Positions 44,630 to 53,691 of a stretch of DNA of 64,000 bases are shown here, piece by piece (the first letter of the stretch is position 1; every line of letters starts with the position of its first letter). A model generated the notes under the pieces. It saw nothing but the letters and a program-made list of their open reading frames with translations. It was not told where the DNA came from and ran no database searches. Source of the DNA: an uncultured Pirellulaceae bacterium (GTDB lineage Bacteria; Planctomycetota; Planctomycetia; Pirellulales; Pirellulaceae); NCBI GenBank assembly GCA_938083195.1, contig CALKCK010000027.1, forward strand, positions 1 through 64,000, read 5' to 3'. The translations under genes and the position numbers were made by a program.

Positions 44630-45373
44630 TTACCATAGATGCCATTGAGCGAAAATCAACACGTAAACGCCAAGCAACAGATTGGTTACCGCATGAGCAA
44701 CGACACAGTCCCAAAGGTTGCCAGTTCTATTCATCAACCAACTTATTAGGCCAAACCAAACGAACGCTGCGATGGCCTCCGTTGGGTGAGTCAAAACGCC
44801 GTAAGCACTTGCGGCTAGCAACGCTTTCCACGACAGACCTCGAAGCGAAAGATTCTCCCATTCAGGATCCTCAACCCACCTGACAAACCAGCCTCGCAAA
44901 AACAACTCCTCAATCAACGGAACAATGACAGCCAGTAGCAGGATTCGAAAAAAAAGAAACGCAGTTCGAACCCCTGAATCCTCAAGGGTAAAGGGATCAA
45001 AAGAGGGTCGACTAAAATCAAACCCTAATAACCCTAGAACCCTCGGCTCAAGCTTTAGGCTGCAAATCCCAATCCAAATTGCGACGCCAACTCCCCCCAC
45101 CGCCACTGATAGTAGGGAAATTCGAAAAGGAAAATGCTGCAGATAGATTTTCCGAAAATAGACCAATAGCCCTGCCGCCAATACCACCTGCAACGCGATC
45201 ATACCGACATACCAATAGGTCGACGCCAATATCGCACTAGGCTCTTCTTCGGAAGCGAAATCCGGGTACCGACTCGCGATCAACAGGAATACCACAAGTG
45301 GCAAAACAAAGGGCAATGAGCTTGATGAGCGAGGGCTCCCCGCAGTGTCTTGTTGCAATTCTTTCTTCGCCAT
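44630..45373 (-). CDS. CPBP-family intramembrane glutamic endopeptidase
   Basis: A membrane protein with several helices and the CPBP (CAAX protease/Abi) motif VPLIEELFLRGWFVRW, the EExxxR sequence holding the catalytic Glu. Two further conserved segments are seen: SAYGVLTHPTEAIAAFVWFGLISWLM, where His is the expected second active-site residue, and the closing NLWDCVVAHAVTNLLLG. CPBP proteases cleave within or near the membrane; the bacterial substrates are largely unknown. I start at ATG 45373 instead of the TTG at 45379. Convergent with the O-antigen ligase gene and divergent from the methyltransferase gene. Confidence 0.88.
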   Translation of the reverse strand: MAKKELQQDTAGSPRSSSSLPFVLPLVVFLLIASRYPDFASEEEPSAILASTYWYVGMIALQVVLAAGLLVYFRKIYLQHFPFRISLLSVAVGGVGVAIWIGICSLKLEPRVLGLLGFDFSRPSFDPFTLEDSGVRTAFLFFRILLLAVIVPLIEELFLRGWFVRWVEDPEWENLSLRGLSWKALLAASAYGVLTHPTEAIAAFVWFGLISWLMNRTGNLWDCVVAHAVTNLLLGVYVLIFAQWHLW

Positions 45374-45446
45374 ACCCAATTATAACTCGATTTAGCTAAT
45401 CTCGGCGGTTAATCATAGAAAAGTCACATCCGATTGCATTCACCGG

Positions 45447-45472
45447 TGATCAAAAACTCGGCTTGATCAAAA
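45447..45472. promoter_or_regulatory. Paired TGATCAAAA direct repeats
   Basis: TGATCAAAA occurs at 45447 and again at 45464, 17 bases apart, and TGATCA occurs a third time near 45567. All lie in the divergent interval between the CPBP gene and the methyltransferase gene. TATAAT at 45482 is a possible -10 for the plus-strand gene. An operator is a guess from spacing alone. Confidence 0.35.
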
Positions 45473-45581
45473 CAACCTGCTTATAATAGCCTGCGTTCGT
45501 GTTGCTTGTCACTTCGTTGGACAGGATTTAACGACACAAAGCCTTTTTAGCCACCGACACTAGTTTGATCAGGTTTGAACC

Positions 45582-46826
45582 ATGCAATTGAGCTATCTAC
45601 GAATTTGGATCTGTTGCTCGCTGTTCGCAGCAGTGACTGCACAAACAACCTTCGGCATAGCAGCCATGCCCCAGAATGAAGCGGAGTTCGAAAAACTCAG
45701 AAACCAAATGGTTGAAATTGCCGTTGTCGGGGCCGGAATTTCTGACGAACGAGTTTTAAAAACCATGCGGGCCACCCCCCGACATGAGTTCGTCCCCAAA
45801 AAAATACGCAAGACGCAGTCTTACCTCGATGCTGGTGTACCCATTGGTAAAAGCCAGACGATATCCTCGCCGTTCATCGTTGCTTACATGACTCAGGAAT
45901 TGGATCCTCAGCCGACTGACAAAGTCCTTGAGATTGGTACCGGAAGTGGCTATCAAGCCGCCATATTAAGTCCGTTAGTAAAAGAAGTCTATTCGATTGA
46001 AATCGTTGAGAAACTTGGCAAATCCGCTGAGAAAGTTTTGAAAAAGCTCAAATACGATAATGTCTTTACCAAAATTGGTGATGGCTACAAAGGCTGGGAA
46101 GAAAACGCTCCGTTCGACAAAATAATTGTCACCTGCTCACCGGAAGCCATCCCAAAACCACTTGTGGATCAACTCGTCGAAGGTGGAATCATTATCGTTC
46201 CCATGGGAGAACGGCATCAACAGACACTTTTTCTTATGAAAAAAACTGATGGAGAAATGAAACGCTTCGCATTGCGCCCCACATTATTTGTTCCAATGAC
46301 CGGTGCAGCCGAAGACAACCGAAAGATTCTTCCCGACCCGAGTAGGCCCCAGTTAATCAATTCAGGATTCGAGCAGGGACTCGATGAAAAAGGATTTGCC
46401 CAAGGCTGGTATTATCAACGCCAACTAACTCTCGAAAAAGGAACTGCCGAAGAAGGAGCTAACAACTTTGTCCAATTCGACAACAATGTCCCAGGGCAAC
46501 TAGCCCAAGTGATGCAGGCTTTTGCATGCGATGGACGCAAAGTTCCACTCGTCAAATTTTCAGCATCGTTCTCTTGTGAAAACGTTGTCGTTGGGCCGCG
46601 GCAAAATGATCTACCGACCGCCGTCATCTCGTTTTATGACGAAGACCGTCAAGAATTAGGTATGTTTTCTTTAGGCCCGCACAAGGGATCCAAAGATTGG
46701 CTCACGCAATCGAAAGTGATTCGAATCCCTCGTTCGGCAAGAGAAGGGATTGTTCGAATCGGACTTTGGGGAGCAACAGGCACCGCGCGGTTCGACAACG
46801 TTACGGTCGAGGCAGTCAAGAAATAA
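45582..46826 (+). CDS. Exported protein-L-isoaspartate O-methyltransferase with C-terminal domain
   Basis: PCMT methylates isoaspartyl residues using S-adenosylmethionine so that they can be repaired. The core (about residues 30-235) has the family motifs: TPRHEFVPKKIR, PIGKSQTISSPFIVAYMTQ, VLEIGTGSGYQAAIL for the SAM site, YSIEIVEKLGKSAEKVL and FDKIIVTCSPEAIPKPLVDQL. A signal-peptide-like N-terminus precedes it, so the enzyme is probably exported. After PLFVP-like FVPMTGAAED the protein continues for ~160 residues with a beta-sandwich-like region (INSGFEQGLDEKGFAQGWYY, later RIGLWGATGTARFDNVTV), which resembles carbohydrate-binding or CBM-like modules. Cytoplasmic PCMT is ~210 residues, so export and fusion are both unusual. 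Single gene. Confidence 0.82.
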   Translation: MQLSYLRIWICCSLFAAVTAQTTFGIAAMPQNEAEFEKLRNQMVEIAVVGAGISDERVLKTMRATPRHEFVPKKIRKTQSYLDAGVPIGKSQTISSPFIVAYMTQELDPQPTDKVLEIGTGSGYQAAILSPLVKEVYSIEIVEKLGKSAEKVLKKLKYDNVFTKIGDGYKGWEENAPFDKIIVTCSPEAIPKPLVDQLVEGGIIIVPMGERHQQTLFLMKKTDGEMKRFALRPTLFVPMTGAAEDNRKILPDPSRPQLINSGFEQGLDEKGFAQGWYYQRQLTLEKGTAEEGANNFVQFDNNVPGQLAQVMQAFACDGRKVPLVKFSASFSCENVVVGPRQNDLPTAVISFYDEDRQELGMFSLGPHKGSKDWLTQSKVIRIPRSAREGIVRIGLWGATGTARFDNVTVEAVKK

Positions 46827-47168
46827 CATGGGAAATTTCTAAACGGTTGAGTTTGACAAAGTATTTGAAAAACAAACTAACAACTTCGACATCCACTGCC
46901 CTTGATTGCATAACTTGCCGGTGATTAAGGGGAATTGAACCGGGCAGAGGAGAGATTTCAGCCAGATCTACCTCGAAAACGGGCTTTTCACACCACAAAC
47001 TTACCCCAGTCGTCGAAAACAGCCCAGCCGACTTGAATTACCAAGATCGCCTGTTATTCTAACAACCGCAAGGATCTACGATTTTTCGGGCTTAACATCA
47101 AGATACGAACGCTCGGAACGATCCAATTTCCTCATCATGACGAGAATTCTTCGGAGCAATAGATAACG
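46827..47168. other. Gene-free interval
   Basis: 342 bases between the methyltransferase and the TIGR03000 gene, holding the latter's promoter region. A GGTTCAATTCC-like stretch on the minus strand near 46935 recalls a tRNA T-arm, but its stem does not pair and no cloverleaf can be drawn. Nothing else is seen. Confidence 0.6.
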
Positions 47169-48260
47169 ATGAATAGGTTCAATTCCTTGAAGGGTTTAGC
47201 AATCCTCGCCGCACTTTCACTGGGTCTTTCCGGAATCACGAACAGTGATGCCTTGGCCAATAGCGGTGGTTGGGGCGGCACGACGAACAGTTACGGTTCC
47301 ACCGGCAGCTTTTCATGCTGTGGCGGAAGTTCTGGCGGCGCACAACGCGTCTACCGAACACCAGTAAGAAACCTTCTTGGGCGAGTTGGTTACCGCATTT
47401 CCAACATTGGTCACCACTCATCCGGCGGGAGCTGCGGAGGTTTTTATCGCGCACCAATGGGAATGTGGGGAACGGGAAATTATGGTTGTTGCGGCGGTTG
47501 GGATGCAGCAGCAGGAAGCCTCTCAATGATGACTCCCTATGGAACGACCATGCCTGGTTCGGTCGGCCCCAACTCGATTATGGAACAACCTCCAGTAAAC
47601 TCACCGCGCATCCCGGACGGTGGTTCGATCAACTCGATGCTCGACACTCCAGGACCAGCAGTACAACCCCAACCCGCTAGTTCCATTCGGCCAATCGGCG
47701 GCGACGCTACCTCTAGCGACCGACCGGCAGTTGGCGCTTCGGTTCTGAATGTGCAATTACCTCAAGACGCTAAAGTTTTCATCAACGATAAATTAACGAA
47801 AACCGAAGGATCAACTCGCAGTTATCGGTCTACAAATTTGGAATTTGGAAAAGAGCATCGATACAGTGTAAAAGCCGTCATCCATAGAAATGGAATCGAA
47901 ACGATCAAAACTAAATTGGTCAAATTGATCCCGGGAGAAGACGAAACGATTCGATTTGATTTTGACAGCAATGCTCCTCTGAAAACGACTATCGCAACGA
48001 CACTTCGATTGGAAGTTCCAGCAGACGCAATCGTCACTCTTTGCGGAAGCCAAACTCAGAAAAGTGGTAAATTGAGAACCTTCACGACCAACCGTCTCCC
48101 CTCGGGAGAAACTTGGAAAGACTATAAAATCCAAGTCCAATTCGAGCGCGACGGAAAGACGATGACACAAGAAAAAACAGTTGATCTTTTCGCTGGAAAA
48201 TCACATTCGTTCACGTTCCTTGGTGATGATTCATTGACATCGCAATTCGTTAAGAACTAG
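47169..48260 (+). CDS. Secreted protein with two TIGR03000-type domains
   Basis: A signal peptide (GLAILAALSLGLSGITNSDALA) is followed by a Gly/Ser/Cys-rich region with CCGG motifs, then a Pro-rich linker. Two copies of the planctomycete TIGR03000 domain follow: residues ~193-265 (LNVQLPQDAKVFINDKLTKTEGSTRSYRS then FEFGKEHRYSVKAV-like LEFGKEHRYSVKAVI) and ~277-358 (LRLEVPADAIVTLCGSQTQKSGKLRTFTTN). TIGR03000 repeats are small beta domains common in planctomycete surface proteins; their ligands are unknown. The second copy lacks the usual N-G/DK turn. A terminator follows. Confidence 0.82.
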   Translation: MNRFNSLKGLAILAALSLGLSGITNSDALANSGGWGGTTNSYGSTGSFSCCGGSSGGAQRVYRTPVRNLLGRVGYRISNIGHHSSGGSCGGFYRAPMGMWGTGNYGCCGGWDAAAGSLSMMTPYGTTMPGSVGPNSIMEQPPVNSPRIPDGGSINSMLDTPGPAVQPQPASSIRPIGGDATSSDRPAVGASVLNVQLPQDAKVFINDKLTKTEGSTRSYRSTNLEFGKEHRYSVKAVIHRNGIETIKTKLVKLIPGEDETIRFDFDSNAPLKTTIATTLRLEVPADAIVTLCGSQTQKSGKLRTFTTNRLPSGETWKDYKIQVQFERDGKTMTQEKTVDLFAGKSHSFTFLGDDSLTSQFVKN

Positions 48261-48287
48261 CGACGTACAACTTCAGCAGTTCCATCA

Positions 48288-48325
48288 AGAACAAACCGCC
48301 AAAAACTTGGTGGTTTGTTCTTTTC
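48288..48325 (+). terminator. Rho-independent terminator
   Basis: AGAACAAACCGCCAA and TTGGTGGTTTGTTCT make a 15-bp stem with one G-U pair, a 4-base loop and a TTTT run after it. It lies about 30 bases past the TIGR03000 gene stop. Confidence 0.85.
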
Positions 48326-48463
48326 ATTTATAGATACACACGAGGCTTCACACGCAATCTCGGCCTTAATTTGCTCCGGCCAATTCCTAAACTAGACTAG
48401 TTTACAGGGAGACTCTCCCCAGACATTCACCACTGAAGAATCAACCATAATCTCGCGTTGGCC

Positions 48464-49297
48464 ATGGCAAATCGCAAACGAAATACGAAACCCAAGGGGC
48501 GGATAAATCGACCTGAAGTGAGCGACTCACCCAAGCCATCCTCTTCACCAGACACTCCAGATCTCTCCCCACTGCAGTGGACGCCGTACGCAAGAGCGAT
48601 TGCCACTGTATTAATCTTGGTTTACTTATTCGTTGTTTTAATTGGACCGCTCGCAAATCCAATTGCTTCAAAATATTTCAGCGGTCCAATTGCTCGACAA
48701 CTCGCCCCTTTACATCGCATTTTATTTTTAGGTCACGGTTATCGATTTTTCGGCCCTGACCCTGGGCCAACCCATCGACTGGTGTTTCGCGGCGTTAAAA
48801 AAGACGGCTCAAAATTTGAGGGATTCTTTCCCGACCGCCGAAACCAGAACCCACGTTTACTTTACCATCGCTGGTTCATGCTCAGTGAAACGCTCTTTGT
48901 AGAGCACGCCAACCAAGCAAATTCTAATTTCTTAAAAAACCGACAGGTAGAATACGAGCAACAAGCAGCAAGATTGGCGTCAGAAAATCGGACGAATCAA
49001 TTAAGACAATTAAAATTGGATCGCCAACTTGAACTCCGCTACTACCAGCGAGCTTCCGAAAGAACCGACTTTCTCGCTAACTCCGTAGCAAGAGTGCTTC
49101 TCGATAGTCACCAAGCAACTTCGATCGAACTCTTCAGCCAGGAACGCAGCATCCCCTTTCCGGAGGAAGTTGCAGATGGCTTAAAACTCAATTCCGAACA
49201 ACTACTTTTGCCCCCAATCAAGATTGGCGAACTAGACACCCATGGCTATCGCGCAGCAAATTTAGCTGACCCCAATACTCTGAGAGGGTCAAAGTAA
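48464..49297 (+). CDS. Membrane-anchored protein upstream of HTTM gene
   Basis: The first ~45 residues are basic and Pro/Ser-rich, followed by one membrane helix (ARAIATVLILVYLFVVLIGPL). The remaining ~200 residues are outside or inside the membrane as one domain, with RILFLGHGYRFFGPDPGPTHRL near residue 90 and a Lys/Arg/Gln-rich helical part later. I do not recognise it beyond the repeated co-occurrence with HTTM proteins. The track start at 48458 is TTG; ATG 48464 is better. Its stop TAA overlaps the ATG of the HTTM gene (TAATG), so translation is coupled and the two products likely act together. Confidence 0.6.
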   Translation: MANRKRNTKPKGRINRPEVSDSPKPSSSPDTPDLSPLQWTPYARAIATVLILVYLFVVLIGPLANPIASKYFSGPIARQLAPLHRILFLGHGYRFFGPDPGPTHRLVFRGVKKDGSKFEGFFPDRRNQNPRLLYHRWFMLSETLFVEHANQANSNFLKNRQVEYEQQAARLASENRTNQLRQLKLDRQLELRYYQRASERTDFLANSVARVLLDSHQATSIELFSQERSIPFPEEVADGLKLNSEQLLLPPIKIGELDTHGYRAANLADPNTLRGSK

Positions 49298-50271
49298 TGA
49301 AGACACCCTCAGAATCAACCGTTGCACAACCTACTTCAGGAGCCACGTTTTTTCATTCTTGGACCAATGGTTGGAATCAGTTTTGGTTTCAACTGGAAGC
49401 CCCCAATGCACTCGGGGCAATGCGGATTCTTGTGGGCCTGCTTGTGCTCTACACCCATTTCACGTGGGGCCTTCAATTCTCTACTTTTTTAGGTGTCGAT
49501 GGCTTACTGCCCCTGGAATACCGTGCACTATTATTTGAGAGTCCTTTTGCGTGGAGCCATTTTGATTGGTTTCAAAACAACCAACTGTTGATGACCATTC
49601 ACATTCTAGGGTTGATTATTGTCAGCATGTTCACGCTTGGACTTTGGACAAATTGGACTGCCGTTCTGACAACTTTACTTGTGATCTCCTATGCAAATCG
49701 CGCTACGGGAACACTCTTCGGGCTCGATCAAATCAGTAGTTTTCTTTGTATGTATCTCGCCATTGGAAACTGCGGAGGTGCTTATTCGATCGACCAGTGG
49801 ATTGCCAAACGTCGCGGGGCAGGGCAGGGGAGGTCGTGCACTCGAAATCGGATAGCGATTCGTTTAATTCAGATTCACATGTGTGTTGTTTATTTCTTCG
49901 CAGCCACGGGTAAACTGCAAGGCACAACCTGGTTCAATGGGGAAGCCGTTTGGGGCGCACTAGCGAGCTACGAATATCAGTCCGTTGATATGTCATGGAT
50001 TTCTAATCACATGTGGTTGGTTGCAATCCTCACCCTCGGCACATTGGCCTGGGAACTCGCCTATCCAGCTTTGATTTGGCTCAAATTAACCCGACCGATC
50101 ATGCTATTATTTGCGGTACCGATTCACCTTGGAATTGGCATTTGCATGGGAATGCTCTCCTTTGGACTCGTAATGTTGGCGGGTAATTTAGCTTTCGTCG
50201 ATTCTCGCTGGATCAACAAACTCTTCCAATTATCTGATGAATCCAAGGTTCATTTAAAAGACGGGAGTTGA
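49297..50271 (+). CDS. HTTM domain membrane protein
   Basis: A polytopic protein with the HTTM (horizontally transferred transmembrane) pattern: NALGAMRILVGLLVLYTHFTWG, STFLGVDGLLPLEYR, and IRLIQIHMCVVYFFAATGKLQGTTWFNGEAVW. HTTM is the membrane part of vitamin-K-dependent gamma-glutamyl carboxylase; bacterial stand-alone members lack the carboxylase-specific C-terminal domain and their reaction is unknown. Length 324 residues with about seven to nine helices. It starts within the stop of the preceding gene (TAATG), so the two are one translational unit. Confidence 0.85.
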   Translation: MKTPSESTVAQPTSGATFFHSWTNGWNQFWFQLEAPNALGAMRILVGLLVLYTHFTWGLQFSTFLGVDGLLPLEYRALLFESPFAWSHFDWFQNNQLLMTIHILGLIIVSMFTLGLWTNWTAVLTTLLVISYANRATGTLFGLDQISSFLCMYLAIGNCGGAYSIDQWIAKRRGAGQGRSCTRNRIAIRLIQIHMCVVYFFAATGKLQGTTWFNGEAVWGALASYEYQSVDMSWISNHMWLVAILTLGTLAWELAYPALIWLKLTRPIMLLFAVPIHLGIGICMGMLSFGLVMLAGNLAFVDSRWINKLFQLSDESKVHLKDGS

Positions 50272-50441
50272 ATCGAGGTCAACCACCGTCGACTTCAACG
50301 GTTGTATTCGAATTGGGATTTCATTAACTCCGAGTCATTTCAGAATTTGATTCCGCCTCGTATAATAACGAATTCAACAAACGTGCGCGACTATTCCCAT
50401 TTTCGCGTAACCATTCAAAAAAAGCTGATTCGGAGTTAGGC

Positions 50442-51437
50442 GTGGCCAAAAAAATTGCCATTGCAGGCGCAACTGGGGCCGTCGGTCGCCTCGTAAGACA
50501 AATGCTAGAGCAGCGGAATTTTCCGTACGAGACGATCACATTTCTGGCATCTCAACGTTCGGCAGGTAAAACGCTTGAATTTAAAGGCGAGACGCACACG
50601 ATTCAATTGCTGGAACCTAATGTTTTTGACAACATTGATCTGGTCATTGGCAGTACCCCCGACGACGTCGCCGAAATGTTCGTGCCTTGGGCAGTCGAAC
50701 GAGGAACGATTGTGGTCGACGAAAGTGGATATCACCGAATGCTGGATCACGTACCACTGGTCGTGCCCGAGGTTAACCCCGATGCTGTCAACGACCACCA
50801 GGGCATTATCGCCAGTCCCAACTGTAGCACCACGCAAATGGTGGTTGCGATGAAGCCCCTCCATGATTTCTCTAAAATCAAACGGGTCGTCGTTTCAACT
50901 TACCAATCTACCAGCGGAGCAGGGGTTGCCGGCCAAGCGGACCTGATTGAAGGAACACGAAATGCGCTGAACGAAAAGCCATGGGACTACCAAGCATTCT
51001 CCCACCCAATTGCATTTAACGTCATCCCTCAAATCGGATCTGCCAAACACCTAGGCTATACCTCAGAAGAAATGAAAATGGTCTGGGAGACTCAGAAAAT
51101 TTTTGGAGACGATTCAATTCAAGTTTGCCCAACTTGTGTACGAGTTCCGGTATCTAATTGCCACAGCGAATCAATTTTAGTTGAAACAGAAAACCCTATC
51201 TCCGTAGAACAGGCACTGCAGTTATTCGATGCCGCACCTGGAATTCAAGTCATGGATAATCTCGAGCAGGGAGTTTATCCGATGCCAAGCAACAGTGACG
51301 ATCAGGATGATGTCTTTGTCGGGCGAATTCGCAAAGATATCAGTTGCGAGAACGGACTCGCATTTTGGTGCGTTAGTGACAACCTTCGGAAAGGCGCTGC
51401 CACCAATGCCGTGCAAATCGCCGAACTCCTCGTTTAA
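50442..51437 (+). CDS. asd: Aspartate-semialdehyde dehydrogenase
   Basis: Converts aspartyl phosphate to aspartate semialdehyde with NADPH, feeding lysine, threonine, methionine and cell-wall diaminopimelate. AIAGATGAVGRLVRQMLEQRNFP is the nucleotide-binding motif, and IASPNCSTTQMVVAMKPL contains the catalytic Cys near residue 127. YQSTSGAGVAGQADL and FNVIPQIGS follow in family order. The 331-residue length is standard. The start codon is GTG; no upstream in-frame ATG fits. truA starts 14 bases downstream, so the two are probably co-transcribed. Confidence 0.95.
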   Translation: MAKKIAIAGATGAVGRLVRQMLEQRNFPYETITFLASQRSAGKTLEFKGETHTIQLLEPNVFDNIDLVIGSTPDDVAEMFVPWAVERGTIVVDESGYHRMLDHVPLVVPEVNPDAVNDHQGIIASPNCSTTQMVVAMKPLHDFSKIKRVVVSTYQSTSGAGVAGQADLIEGTRNALNEKPWDYQAFSHPIAFNVIPQIGSAKHLGYTSEEMKMVWETQKIFGDDSIQVCPTCVRVPVSNCHSESILVETENPISVEQALQLFDAAPGIQVMDNLEQGVYPMPSNSDDQDDVFVGRIRKDISCENGLAFWCVSDNLRKGAATNAVQIAELLV

Positions 51438-51451
51438 AACAGGTTGAGCAC

Positions 51452-52198
51452 ATGCGGCATATCAAACTGGTTATTTCGTACGATGGAACAGACTACGTTG
51501 GGTGGCAAGTCCAACCGAATGGAATGTCAATTCAACAATGCCTCGAAACAGCCTGGGCCTCAGTAAGCGGCGAGCAACTTCGAATTACGGCCAGTGGGCG
51601 AACCGACAGTGGTGTCCATGCTCTCGGCCAAGTTTGCAGCTTTGCAACTGAAAGCCAATTGCCGCTTCAACAAATAGTTCGAGCCTTTAATGCAGAAACA
51701 CCTTTTGACATCACCGTCTTAACCGCAGAGGAAGCTTCCGAGGGATTTCACGCGATACGAGATGCTAAACAAAAAACGTATCGTTACCATATTCAATATG
51801 GCAGAATCATGGATCCACTCAGACTGAGAACCTGCTGGTTCGTTCCCGGAGAATTGGATCTTGGTTCCATGCAAAAAGCCGCGATATTAATTACGGGAGA
51901 ACATGATTTCGCCAGCTTCGAAAGTGCGGGCGCCCAACGATCCACGTCGATCCGGCACGTCATCGACTTACAAATCGTTCCAGAAATCGTTCACAACCTC
52001 CCTGGACTCGAGATCGCCATTACTGCCAACGGATTTTTATACAATATGGTTCGAAATATCGTGGGTACGTTGATCCGGGTTGGTAAAAACAGAGAAGAAA
52101 TCGAATGGGTGGCTTGGGTACGCGATCAAAAAAACCGCCGCTATGCCGGGCAAACAGCTCCGGCGCATGGATTATTCCTAGACCATGTTGTCTACTAG
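51452..52198 (+). CDS. truA: tRNA pseudouridine(38-40) synthase
   Basis: TruA isomerises uridines 38-40 in the anticodon arm of tRNAs. RHIKLVISYDGTDYVGWQVQPNG is the usual start, and ITASGRTDSGVHALGQVCSF holds the catalytic Asp near residue 52. FHAIRDAKQKTYRYHI, GEHDFASFESAG and FLYNMVRNIVGTLIRVG complete the family order. At 248 residues it is normal. ATG start. It follows asd by 14 bases and is followed 56 bases later by a membrane antiporter gene. Confidence 0.95.
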   Translation: MRHIKLVISYDGTDYVGWQVQPNGMSIQQCLETAWASVSGEQLRITASGRTDSGVHALGQVCSFATESQLPLQQIVRAFNAETPFDITVLTAEEASEGFHAIRDAKQKTYRYHIQYGRIMDPLRLRTCWFVPGELDLGSMQKAAILITGEHDFASFESAGAQRSTSIRHVIDLQIVPEIVHNLPGLEIAITANGFLYNMVRNIVGTLIRVGKNREEIEWVAWVRDQKNRRYAGQTAPAHGLFLDHVVY

Positions 52199-52254
52199 CA
52201 CCGCCTACACACTCCCTGTTAACGACCTTTTTAGGAATCGGTTTTTGAGACGAA

Positions 52255-53508
52255 ATGGCAGCTACGGAAAACAACTCGAATCGACCAAAAAAGAAACTCA
52301 ATTCTAGTTTCAGAATATTTGTTTCCGCGCTTGTGCTGACACTAGTATTCTTTCTCCTTTCCAACCAATACTCAAGCTGGTTGATTGAACTGGGCTTTAT
52401 CCTCTCCGCCTGCGCGGCGATTTCCATTTTGATCGCAGAAGCATGCGATCCATTTTCGGATGCAGCGCAATGGGTCGGAATCCGCTTGCGGCTGCCACCA
52501 TCTGTCAGAGGGGCAACGCTCGATGCCGTGGCCAGCAGTATGCCAGAATTGTTCACTGGTTTGTTCTTTGTAACGATCGCGCTGTTTGGAACTTCAGACG
52601 ACCAAGGGCAGATGCTTGCCAGCGCTGAAGGTTACGGATCAACCGTTGCTACATGCGCCGGGAGTTCGATTTACAATTTAATTTTAATACCTGCCTTGTG
52701 TGCAATCGTCGTTTCTTTTTCTCGACGCGATCGACCTCAAATTGAGGTTTCTAGAGAAGTCATTCACCGAGATGGCCTGTGGGTAATTTTCACCCAAGCC
52801 GGCCTACTCGTATTCTTGTTTCAGGAAAAACTAGAATGGTGGATGGGAGTCGCGGCCTTGCTAACCTACTTGGTTTATGTACTGCATCTGTATTTAGCGA
52901 CGCGACAATTTCGCAATCAACTAGCTGAAATCGAAATAGCAACGGAGGAGGCTGACTCTAAAACGGCATCCGTCTGCTTTGGCTATTTTAATATTCGCTT
53001 GAATGGCTTCACCTCTACGATTGTCATCATTTCAGCTACCGCCGTTGCAGCATTTGCCTGCTACCTACTGGTCGATCTGACCAACCAATCTGCGCACAAA
53101 CTCGGAGTCAGTCCCTTTTTTGTCGCCGTCATCTTAACCGCTGCGGTATCGTCAATCCCCGACACCTTCATGTCCCTTGGATCGGCCCGTCGAGGCGACG
53201 ATGCTGGGGCAATGTCGAATGTCTTTGGCTCCAACGTTTTCGACGTGTGCATTGGCATGTCCATTCCGTTGATTGTGAGTTGCTACCTCCACCAGTGGGA
53301 GCCAATCGAGCTAGTGATGAGTAATGGCGAAACCATGAATGGAGTCGTTGGATTGCGTATTTTTCTGTTTATTTTGACCGGCGTTGCGATGGCCTGCATG
53401 TGGCATTTGAAACACATCAACAGACGAACTGGAATCCTCTTTTGTGCTCTTTACGCCTCTTTCGTGATCTACGCGATCCTGGGAGCCCTCGAACTGATTC
53501 CGGCCTAG
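52255..53508 (+). CDS. Sodium/calcium exchanger-like antiporter
   Basis: A polytopic protein of 417 residues with about 11 helices. The two inverted alpha-repeats of the NCX/CaCA family are visible: RGATLDAVASSMPELFTGLFFV plus STVATCAGSSIYNLILIPAL in the first half, and VAVILTAAVSSIPDTFMSLGSARRGDDAGAMSNVFGSNVFD in the second. It should exchange Ca2+ (or another divalent cation) for Na+ or H+ at the inner membrane; the ion pair cannot be read from sequence. The first alpha-repeat keeps the acidic residue in SSMPELF, the second an Asp in SSIPDTF. The gene is downstream of truA in the same direction; no functional link is evident. Confidence 0.85.
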   Translation: MAATENNSNRPKKKLNSSFRIFVSALVLTLVFFLLSNQYSSWLIELGFILSACAAISILIAEACDPFSDAAQWVGIRLRLPPSVRGATLDAVASSMPELFTGLFFVTIALFGTSDDQGQMLASAEGYGSTVATCAGSSIYNLILIPALCAIVVSFSRRDRPQIEVSREVIHRDGLWVIFTQAGLLVFLFQEKLEWWMGVAALLTYLVYVLHLYLATRQFRNQLAEIEIATEEADSKTASVCFGYFNIRLNGFTSTIVIISATAVAAFACYLLVDLTNQSAHKLGVSPFFVAVILTAAVSSIPDTFMSLGSARRGDDAGAMSNVFGSNVFDVCIGMSIPLIVSCYLHQWEPIELVMSNGETMNGVVGLRIFLFILTGVAMACMWHLKHINRRTGILFCALYASFVIYAILGALELIPA

Positions 53509-53691
53509 CGGCTAAAACACTCAATTGGCACTCGGAACCTGGCAAATTCCAGATTTCACTGAATACACAAACCAAGGCTCAAACCCATCAAGTCGACTTT
53601 GGTTTCCTCGAATCTTCGACTAAAATGATTTACGCACGGGTGCAACTCGGCGTCTGCGTTATCAAGCTTGGAATCGATGGATTAGAAATAA

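Noticed and set aside
46925-46950. Minus-strand GGTTCAATTCC resembling a tRNA T-arm
   Set aside because: The stem does not pair and no acceptor or anticodon arm can be drawn.
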